Shown: positions 55,079 through 64,000 of the stretch, piece after piece | Position numbering within the stretch: the stretch's first letter is position 1 | Layout: each line of letters opens with the position of its first letter | NCBI GenBank assembly: GCA_027924645.1 | Contig: BSBN01000445.1 | Span: forward strand, 6,865,001 to 6,929,000 | DNA: 64,000 nt | Source of the DNA: Cunninghamia lanceolata | Taxonomy: Eukaryota; Streptophyta; Pinopsida; Cupressales; Cupressaceae | Direction of reading: 5' to 3' | The notes under the pieces: model-generated | The model's input: only the letters and a program-made list of their open reading frames with translations | Databases searched by the model: none | Told to the model about the DNA's origin: nothing | Position numbers and translations under genes: made by a program

Positions 55079-58000
55079 TGTCACATCTCATTTTATGGAC
55101 TATATTATTATATTAGGTTATTGGACATTTACTATGATTATTTTTACTTTGAGTAATTCCACATGTGTGAAATTAATTATCGTAAAGTTATATATGCATG
55201 AATTGGAAAGCTAATTTAATAATTAAATATTATTGGTGTGATTATGGAAGTATATAATGTTTTGCTTCAGCTATGATTTGAGGAACTAACCTATTGACAT
55301 GGAGTTGTGTGCAACTGAATGTAGGTACTCATTGAAGACAAGAACATGGTTGAGGTAGAGACGTTCTAGCCACTTGGCAAGAATTGTTTGGGATGGATAA
55401 CCCTGATGCACTCACATACTCACATAGTCTCATGTCATATTGTATTTTCTAAATGATCCCAGTATGCATTATTATTTAGTGAATAAATGTGATTGATGTT
55501 TTGTGAATAGATAAATGTGTTTAAAATGCTATAGTAGGTCTATTTGAAAGTTTGAATTAGTCACGAAAATATTATGGTTCCTTTGATTATATTTAAAATG
55601 GTGTATATTATATTATTATATTATAAATAATAAAAGTGTTTTCTACTTTTTAAAATAAATTGGATTAATAAACATCTTTATTATATTTATGAATACTTCT
55701 TGTTTGATTTAAAATTGATTATGTGTTATTAAAAATAAATAAATTATATTAATAATATATTATATTTAGAAATCTAAATAAAGGAATTAAAAAGAAAGCT
55801 TGTGTCATGCAAAACTAAGAAGTGATAGGAGCAACAGAGTTAATAGTTCAAATCAAAATTGGAGGCCTTTGGCATGCAAAAACTAAGTAAACTGGCAATT
55901 ATCAAAAGGAGTTTCAAACCTAAATTATGAATGCCAAGTTTAGCAGAAGATTTTTAATAAAACAAGGGATAGAAAAAAGAAAGGATACGATTTTTTTTTA
56001 GTGATGAAAGGAGAGAGGAGAGTAGTGACAGGAGTGGAAGAAGAAGATTAGCGACAGAGGTAGGAATTGACCTTTTTCACTAGCTAAGGAATCAGGTATT
56101 TTTCTTTTTTTGTTTGCAATAATTTATGGTTGAACAATATTGTTAAACCCATAGTTAATTTTGTCCTATGAACTATTCTTTTTCTGGTCTGCATTACACT
56201 ATGAGTAGCTAACATGTGCTTTCTATCTTTCTTTTGGCAGCCTAATTTAGGTGGCCTGGCTATGGTAATGGCCTGCTAAACATTGCCTTGGTGATGACTT
56301 TTGGATGACAGTTTGAGTTGTCTCTGTTATTCTTTGTTTTTCTCTAAATTAGAATAGTGGATCAACCTTTTCTTGGCCTTTGTTTCAACTGCTTGAAACC
56401 TTAGTTGGCAAGTGTTTTCCTAGTCACTATTAAGATTATTCTTGTCACTAGCTTTCATTCCTCTGTGATTGATTTTGAGGTCAACCTTCTTATCTTTTGA
56501 CAAATGAACTAATCTTTTTCCCAATCAGCCTACTGATTAATAGTTTGTGAAAACAAAGCTTATTATTTTCTAGTGCTATTGTGTTAATCTCTATCATAGC
56601 TGGGTATTAATTCTTGGTTAATCTATGTTTGTTTGTTCTTAATTATGAAGTGAAGCAACCTATTTTTGATATTTTATCATCTTGTTAAAAATCAAGTCAG
56701 ATGACTTAGGTTCTTGTCACAACATTTCTTTATTATTATTTTTCATTTGTCAAAACTCCATCACTGCCTTTTTGTTTGTTCCTGTCATTTCAGACTTATC
56801 TTCTTGAAAATAGAGAATCAATCACTAATCCAATACTATCGAGGAAAGATTAGTTTAAACCAAATATAATTTAGTCCTGTAGCTGTTATTATTTTATCAC
56901 TGTTGCAGTAGTTACCTTACCCCTATCGCAAAATTTTTGTATCCTTTCACAGCCAATTTAATTATGTTTTAGACTTCATGAGATTTCCTATAGCCTGATT
57001 TATAAAGTTCCTATAGCTTCATTTAAAATTCTTTGAAACAATTATTTATTACTTAGAATAGAGACAGTGTGTTTTTCAGATTATTATCTATGCTTATTTG
57101 ATGCTGAAACCATTCACAAACTCTTATGAATTCTATATTTCAATGAAATACTTAAATCATAAACCAACTTTAGATAGGAAGTAGTTAACACTTTTTTCTA
57201 CAAACTTTTAAAACACTAAAATATGATTAGAGAATAAAACCAGATTATAGAATTTATATTTGCATTTAAATGAATGAATGATGTTTTCTTTACTACTTGC
57301 TTGAAAAGTGTGTTTTCATGATTGATGCAAAGGAAAGGGATTAGAGATGGATTATAGGCAAATATGAGTTGTTATTTATTTTGAAAAGAAAGTAGATTAA
57401 ATTAGCTATGAGTGTTTGGGGTTACTTTTGGGCAAGGATGCCGAATGTGGATTATCAGAGATGGCTTTTCCTCTTTTTAGGAATTGAACCTAAAATTATT
57501 TTAAATGCTTAGGCCTAAGCTGGGAATTCGTTGAAAAAGATGAATACTTGTCTAGCAAAACTTTATTTATATATATCTCTACCACATCATGTTGTGAGAC
57601 AATTTGCATATCATTATTTAGATTTGCACATTAGACTTCATGTTGCATCTGGTGTTCCCTCCTGCCAGTTATTTCCAGGTAGCTAGATGTTTTGTGTAGG
57701 GATGGGTTACCTTCATGTCATGAAGGGATCCAGGGAAGTTTAATTACTTCATGGTTGGGTGGTAAAGTGCCTAAGCCATGTTCCTGTCTCGCATCTCACA
57801 GGAGAACCATGTGGGTTCATGGTGACTGGAGAGTTGTTTGATTTATTATTAGTATATTGTACATGATTATTGTATCTTTTAAATTAGATGATTTATGGCA
57901 TGAAAGCTAATGGACTTTGTATATTCTTTATAATATTAACACTTGGATTAAGCACGCTATACATAAGATTGAAAGACTTTTATTGATTCATGTTATGAGA

Positions 58001-58137
58001 TTTATCTTTTACTTGAGATGTTGTAATTAAGTGGATTATTTACTTCATGTAACTTTTGTGATGGAATGAGTACTTTACACTTGTGTTGTTTCCCCTTTAT
58101 CATTTTATCTCTCTTCACTTTTGACACTTCTTCGACA
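55079..58137. mobile_element. Candidate long solo LTR, about 3.06 kb
   Basis: Begins TGTCACATCTC and ends TTCTTCGACA, flanked by matching cttgt (55074-55078 and 58138-58142). TGTCACA...GACA ends and the internal 'gtgttccctcctgccagttatt' part (57650) resemble Ty3/gypsy LTRs. No coding region is visible inside; the interior is AT-rich. The boundary at 58137 was chosen because it gives a duplication, so it is not independent evidence. Confidence 0.4.
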
Positions 58138-59959
58138 CTTGTTGACTTGCATTTCCTATGATTGTGACCTTGTTCCTAAGCCTTGTATGCATCTAGTAGG
58201 TGTGTTTTCACCTTTCCATAGTGTTTTTCATCCATTCTCACCCCTAGAGGCCTTCTAGAAGTCCTCCCTAGCCATCTCCAATTTTTAGTTTTTAGTTTCA
58301 CTCAACAAATCCAAATCTCTCCCTATTATTTCCAGATCTCCCTCAAGAGATCCTACTTTTGCAAGTGGAGATTTAGATTTGCACACATGACTAACCTATT
58401 TTTGGAGGCAAATCCCCTCCTTTTCATCTCCTCTTCCATCTCCCACCATGGACTTTTACCCAAGTGCCCTCCTCTGAAGGTCACCCATGGGTCACCCCTG
58501 GACAACCCTAACTGGTGAAACGGGTGACCCATGGGTAACCCTGTCATATTTTTAGCTGTGGAAAAACATGAGTTTCTAACTCAAAATAGCTTTGTTTTCA
58601 CCCATTTTTCCTCTTGTTTGCATGGATTTTTGTGCCAAAGATAGAGATAACCATTTCATTCACTCATACATGCATAATTATCTCTATTTCATCTTTAGTT
58701 AACAATTCATGCATTCCCTTGCATTCTCATTCATTCCTCTTTCTTCACTTCTTCTTGAGTGATAAGCTTTTTTACTAGGTAGATCACTCCAATTTTAGCC
58801 CAGATCACTCTTGTGTCTTCTAAGTTAACTCTCCAATCAAATTGAGTTAACTCTTCTTCTTCTTCTTCACCTCTAGTCCCTTCTTCAAACCTATAAATAC
58901 CGCTCCCCTCTTCATCATATTCCAAGTTAGAAAGTTAGAGAATCCTCTTCTCATCTTCATAATCTTTTTCAAGCTTCTTCACAGGACTTTGAGTCTCTTT
59001 CTTCATTTCTTTCATTAGTTTTCTAAATCTTGAAAGCTTTCATATTGCATAGCTTCAAAGCTCCCCCTTCTCAGAGGCAATTTCATTTGCACACATAGCT
59101 CTTGCAAGTTATTGCTCTCCAAATCAAGCATTCTCATGCTCATACAAGACATAGGAGCCTTTTTATTTCATTTGTTATCTCGTTTATCTTTTATAAAGCT
59201 CATTCACATCCATATGCTGCTCACATCACAAGCCACAATGCTCATCAAGCTCTCATTGAGCTCTTTTCAAAGCTTCAAAGCTTCTTTTTCTTCCATTTTC
59301 TCATTGTCACCAAGAGGATCACCCTGCTGTTACAAGAGGATTAAAGGTTTCCATTACAAATATTTATGAGGGTAGTGGAGGCTCACATGTCTCCAAGTTC
59401 ATTTATTCTTTCTTTTCATTTCATAGTAATTAGATAATCAAAACTTTGCTCTTGGGAATAGTAAAATACATGTTTCTTTTTCCTTGATAGGCTAGGTAGA
59501 TTTGCATTGTTAAATTAGTTTCCCTTTCCAAAGTTCATAGATTAAAAGCAATTTCCATTCTTAGATTAGATTGTTCCATCTATTCAGAACACAAACAAAA
59601 ACATAGATTACATTGCATTAGATAACTTCATCATAGCTTGAGTACATTTTCTAATTATTAAATTAAAAAATAGTTTTGATTTCCAAAAAAATAAAAAAGC
59701 ACAAAAAAACATCTAGCATTCATATAGTCTTTCATTCATATAAAATCCAATAAAGAACAAAAACATTAGTAATATAGAAATTTTGCAAACCCTTGGTCCT
59801 AACACAAGGTCAACTTTAACCAACATTGGTCAAAACCCTTGGTTTCTTCACAAGGTCAAACAAGGCTAAACAAAGTCAAACCCTAGGTCACACAAACCCT
59901 AAGTCAAAACCCTAGGTCAAGTCAAGGTTAGCTTAAACCACCTCTCTCGTCTCAGATGA
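58138..59959 (+). other. Noncoding region, possible LTR/leader of the terminal gypsy element
   Basis: Contains a TATA-like box ctataaatac at 58891-58900 followed by CT-rich leader-like sequence, an imperfect hairpin around cccatgggtcaccc (58482-58535), and aaccctaggtcaa-type short repeats at 59790-59935. I could not define LTR borders or a primer site. No ORF with support. Confidence 0.35.
59790..59935 (+). repeat. Degenerate short repeats (aaaccctaggtca type)
   Basis: About six to eight spaced variants of ccctnggtcaa/ccctaggtca. They differ from the TTTAGGG telomere repeat in phase and spacing. Confidence 0.65.
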
Positions 59960-62522
59960 CGAATGTGCTTTGGAGTTCTAAGAGGTGAGTGGGTGAGGGT
60001 AATCCTCAATGAGATAGAGGAGATCCACCATAGGCAACAACCAGATCAACTAGTCATTCAACAACAATGAGAAGCATTTATATAACTCTTGGTACAACAA
60101 GTATTGATCCAACAATATGAATGATAGTTGAACATCAATGAGAAAAATAGCCTACCCACACAACAATGGAACATTAGAAACCCCAACAAGAGAACAGTGA
60201 CTAGTGACCCTACAGGTCATATAGTTATCTTTACAACCAAAGTCATAGAACACCGCATCCAAACAAATGCACAAACAACACAGGCCCTAGGATTGGCTGA
60301 CCCCTCTCCATGAAGTCTAGTTCTCTAATGAGCTATACCACCCTTGTGTCTCACCTCCTCTTGACTGCTACTTCCACAAGAGCGAGAGTGATGTTGTGGT
60401 TCACCTTGTGGCAAGGAGAGAGGGTCTATGTGTGAGCCAAAGCTGACTCAACTACCCTCGAGGTCACTGAGTCATGATTTTGAGCATACATATTTTTGTG
60501 AACTTGACGTGAAGAACAAAAACTTTTGATAGAGTCACTTTGTTTTTCTATTTCTTTAACAATTTCTTTTGCGATGGATTCTCTCACATTTTTACGCATT
60601 TCACAATGTTTCATGCAAAAATTTCAAGGGAATTTCCCCTCGAGTAAAATTACAAATCCAAAAGGGATCCAACAAAATCCCCACAACTTTGACCAAATAA
60701 AAACACAAGATGTGGACATTCAATCTAAGATCCATCAAGATGATCAACCCATAACAAGCCATAGAAAATGGCCACTGAAATGGACAATGAAGTATGTTAT
60801 CAAGAAAAGAACTTACAAGAAGCTTAGGAGGTACAAAAATCACTCCACATAGTACATCAAGATAAAAAGTCCACAACATGCAAAATGCCATTAGAAAGAA
60901 TCAATAGGGTCACTCAAACCTGGATGCAAAGCAATCCATTGCAAGGGGGAAAAACTCAAAGAACGGACAAAGCCTCACTCACAAAATTGAGACCCTTGAG
61001 GCTAGGAGCATTGAACAATCTCACCAAAACAACATTACAGAAAAACCTAGGGCACAAGGAAATTGTATCATTGAAAAGATCAAATCAAACTAGGGGGAAA
61101 CACAAAATACCCCTTATCTAAACTTCCATTTTTATGACACACATAATGAAGCATTCAAGCCTCCCTTGCCCTCACCATCCAACAGGAAAAGTCTCAACCA
61201 AATAGGTGGTATTCCTATAATACAAAATCAACCACAAACAATCCCACCCAATGTTCAAGACATAAACATGACACCATCTAGTTATCAAACCTTTCTAGGA
61301 TATAAAAAATTAGCATACCCTTTCAACAAGTACAACAAGCTCCATCTGAAGTGTTAATGTTTGGAGGAACAAAACCCTCTATACATAACCCCCTCTTAGG
61401 AACATACCTTGAGTATTTAAAGCAGAGGGTGATCCCAACTCTCATATCAAGGCTTACATCATGGTAGTGCGAGAACTCCTTCCTTGGGATGGGGTGGTAG
61501 CAAAGATTCTAAAGACTTTGGAGGGTATCACTCTGGATTGGTACTGTTGACTTCCAAAAGCATTGATCCACTCTTTTAGGAAACTCATCGATCAATTTGT
61601 GGCTGCCTTTGACATAAACAAACTGGTCAAGACAAGAATACAAGAATTTTTAACAATCAAACAAGAAGACAATGAGTCAGTCACACATTTTATCACACAA
61701 TGGAGGAAAGTTCTCTATTCTTCAACTAGCACACCAAACATGGATCATAGAGAACTTCGTGATCTCTTCTTACACGCTCTCAACAATGACATACACGGAG
61801 TTCAAAAACTCCATTAAAAATCTTACGAAGAAGCACTCGAAAGTTCCCTTAGAATCTACCAAGCTTTTATTAATAATAGAAGAAGGGAGTAAGATTCCAA
61901 TGGAAGGTTGATAAACCATGACATAAATAACAAATCCTTGAAAAAGGATCAAGAAATAGATGGGTCAACAAACACTTCATCATCATGGAACTACAATTGT
62001 GACTACAATAGTTATACAAATTTGGGAAATGAAAATGCCAACAACTATCCCTTGAGAATTGACAAGTAGTCATACAACAATCATCATAAACCTTGAGATC
62101 ACAATCATGATAAATATTGCTCATTTCATAAGAGAAGGGGGCATAAGATCAAGTCATGTCGGGGGTACCATCGCTTCATATTAAATCTTCGAAAATGTCA
62201 ACAAAATGCATTTAGGGACACATTCTCACAAGATGAAGAACTTAGTCCCAACACCTTTGATCAAAACACCTTAGGCCTTGTGGAATTAGATAAAGATGAA
62301 GAAATTTGTGTCACCCAAGGACTGGAACAACCAGATGATGCCTCCAACAATTCAAATTTTTCTCACATGTTAAAACTTCTCAAAAGTTCTCCTATACACA
62401 AGAATGTTTTCCTCAAAGCCTTAGATCTAGATAATCTAGTTCAAAACACTCTAAGTGAAAAATGTTCTTCCTTGACATTTGATTTTGAAAAGTTACCTTC
62501 AGACAATGACATAGCTAAATAG
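59960..62522 (+). pseudogene. Gag of a Ty3/gypsy derivative
   Basis: The clearest part is 61563-61817: IHSFRKLIDQFVAAFDINKL, TRIQEFLTIKQEDNESVTHFITQWR and RDLFLHALNNDIHG, the retrotransposon gag capsid domain. A zinc knuckle of the C-x2-H-x4-H-x4-C form (CSFHKRRGHKIKSC) lies at about 62117-62158. 62280-62522 is the region before protease, with NSNFSHMLKLLKSSPIHKNVF and a TAG at its end. The upstream half (59960-61560) is fragmentary. Frames change several times, so it is a pseudogene. Confidence 0.78.
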
Positions 62523-63091
62523 GGTGATCTTCCCCTCCATCTGATAGTCCAAGTTCAAGACTATTCCATTAAATGTGTAATGATTGATGATGGGTCTACA
62601 ATCAACACAATCTCCTTTTCGCTTCTTCAAAAATGGGTTATGATGAAACTCAAATCACACAACAAACTATCATCCTTAGAATTCATGATAACCCAAACAT
62701 TCAAACCATGGGTAAGGTCAATATTCAAATCACATTGGGTCCCAAAACCCTCCCAACTGAATTTTATGTCATAATTGGAGAAACCACTTACAACATGATC
62801 CTAGGAATGCCTTGGATCCATAGGATGAGGGTCATTCCCTCCACACTATTTCAAGAAATACACTTCTCACACATGGGACAAACCCATGTCATCAAAGGAG
62901 ATCCTAATCCTTTCAGCCTTTATAGAGTTGAACAAGTCAAAAAGAAGGGAAAGACCACGAAAACCACTAGTGACCCAAAAATCAACACTTTTGAAAAAGG
63001 AGAGACATTGAAACAGATTGGAAACATAGCCAAAACCTTAAAATGTATAGAAAAGTGGGCAACAGGAGAATTCCCCTTTGATCCCCACTAA
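62523..63091 (+). pseudogene. Protease of the terminal gypsy derivative
   Basis: Active-site motif IDDGSTINTIS at about 62583-62615, then a frameshift at about 62630. The rest is open in another frame: GKVNIQITLGPKTLPTEFYV, YNMILGMPWIHRMRVIPST and IKGDPNPFSLYRV, ending at a TAA at 63089-63091. The architecture matches Tat1 protease, so it is a related but distinct Tat-like lineage. No G-patch was seen. Confidence 0.8.
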
Positions 63092-63560
63092 ACAAAGTCT
63101 TATTCTCCATTCAACTTAGTAACCATTCCAATTGAGCCAAACAAAAATGTTCATATGATTGAAATCATGAATAAAGAAGAAGAACCAAAACTCACACAGA
63201 AACTAGGAGAGTCAACACCAACCTCATTTGCCTCTCAAAATTTCAAAACAAGCAATGAAACTATACAAGAATAGAAAATGATAAAGTTAGGGGGTAAATC
63301 ATTAGACAATGGAATATGTGAGTACACAAAACTCCTCTTTGAATACAAAGACATTTTCACACCAAGTCTTCGAGTGTCCTTGCAAAGAATTTCAAGAGAA
63401 GTTCAGACCAAATAGTTAGATAGGTCCACATGTAGTTAAGGAAGACATCAGAAATGACACTTTCCTCTTGTGAATTATGGAAGGAGAAGAGTTAAGCATC
63501 TCAAAAACATCATAAAACATAAAAATAAAAAAATAAAAAAATGTCAAAAAGAGTTATGTT
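63092..63560 (+). pseudogene. Pre-RT linker joined to a possible integrase tail; RT to integrase deleted
   Basis: 63290-63360 reads LLFEYKDIFT, the usual lead-in to RT. The RT motifs never follow. From about 63470 the reading resembles the basic end of a Tat-like integrase (HLKNIIKHKNKK). If correct, more than 3 kb of RT, RNase H and integrase has been deleted. The tail assignment is weak. Confidence 0.4.
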
Positions 63561-64000
63561 TCTTGAATTTTAGTATCATTCTGTTCATCTTGCATTATAG
63601 TGAATGACTCATTCTTATATTATTTTCATTTCAGTAAGGAGTCTAAGGTTACCTAGGTATCTGTGATCCTTTTAGGTCCTAAGATTCTTCATTTTCCCAA
63701 TCACCATTCTGCCCCTTCATTCCTAGTGATTCTAATCAAAGCCTAGCTCTTAGCTTTACACTGATCCTAGTCTTAATGAGCTAAGATGTTAGGTCTAAAC
63801 AAAGTCAGTATTCAAACCTACAGTGTTCAAAGGAAGCTTGCAAGTAGACCCTCCCAATTCTTCTCTAGTAGAAGAGAAGTCCAACTGGATTATGAAAACT
63901 TTTGGTGGCGCTCAGCCCCTTATCTTTCCTAGCCAAAAATGTCAAGAGGATCAAAACTCTAAAGGAAGAAATCTAAAATATGAGTGAATAAAAAAATGAG
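63561..64000 (+). other. Probable 3' noncoding region of the terminal gypsy derivative
   Basis: No coding signal. A ggtggcgctcagcccc stretch near 63903 is the only GC-rich part. No LTR start could be fixed before the window ends. Confidence 0.4.

Noticed and set aside
59790..59935. Interstitial telomere repeats
   Set aside because: The units are ccctaggtca-like and irregular; they do not form TTTAGGG tandems.
1..64000. tRNA, rRNA or organellar DNA insertions
   Set aside because: No tRNA box A/B pairs with cloverleaf potential, rRNA core motifs or organellar gene fragments were recognised by eye; a tRNAscan/BLAST run would settle this.

Overview
The window is a gene-poor stretch of a large plant nuclear genome made almost entirely of retrotransposons, tandem repeats and pseudogenes. 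A gymnosperm is the best guess. The reasons are many-layered nested Ty3/gypsy (Tat and chromovirus) and Ty1/copia elements, a PLS-class PPR array in the style of seed-plant families, and a possible Penelope-type insertion, a class reported from conifers. This is inference from content, not identification. I see no intact single-copy host gene, tRNA, rRNA or bacterial-type feature.

Layout. 1-7713: a Tat-lineage Ty3/gypsy element (Tat1, + strand, 5' end outside the window) with protease, G-patch, RT, two RNase H domains and integrase in one frame broken by three stops. Its 3' part carries an inverted copy of its own protease/G-patch region, followed by a 1154-bp LTR. Tat1 sits inside the gag gene of a decayed copia element (copia-1, + strand, 7714-11466, 3' LTR from 11467). 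That 3' LTR is itself split by a second, oppositely oriented copia element (copia-2, 12743-21203, near-matching TSD, tRNA-iMet-type PBS). Copia-2 carries a 930-bp hAT-like insertion containing a foldback. 22240-25770: remnant of an unrecognised gene, split by a 1175-bp near-perfect palindrome with a hammerhead-type core (17-bp TSD) and by a 566-bp solo LTR. 26186-30655: about 13 copies of a ~357-bp satellite. 30775-35790: 16 tandem units of a dead PLS-type PPR gene.

37544-54945 is another nest. A low-copy repeat pair hosts a chromovirus on the minus strand (37550-52503, TSD gtagc). The RNase H gene of that chromovirus is interrupted by an 8.06-kb Tat-family element (Tat2, 40416-48471, TSD aggac). 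Tat2 has two 1162-bp LTRs with about five differences by eye, so it is by far the youngest insertion here. It has lost all of gag-pol except the last ~30 codons of integrase, but carries an antisense gene for a plant mobile domain (PMD) protein. That gene has its own TATA box, 5' UTR, a plausible 646-bp intron rich in a CpG motif, and a 687-codon reading frame interrupted by two TAG codons. This is the most interesting object in the window. 55079-58137 may be a 3-kb solo LTR. 59960-63560 is a gypsy derivative with gag and protease, in which the RT-integrase region appears deleted.

The 'genes' are therefore element genes. Most polyproteins are dead: integrase acidic residues are changed in Tat1, copia-1 and the chromovirus, while copia-2 keeps all three. 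The young Tat2 copy must have been moved by proteins supplied in trans.
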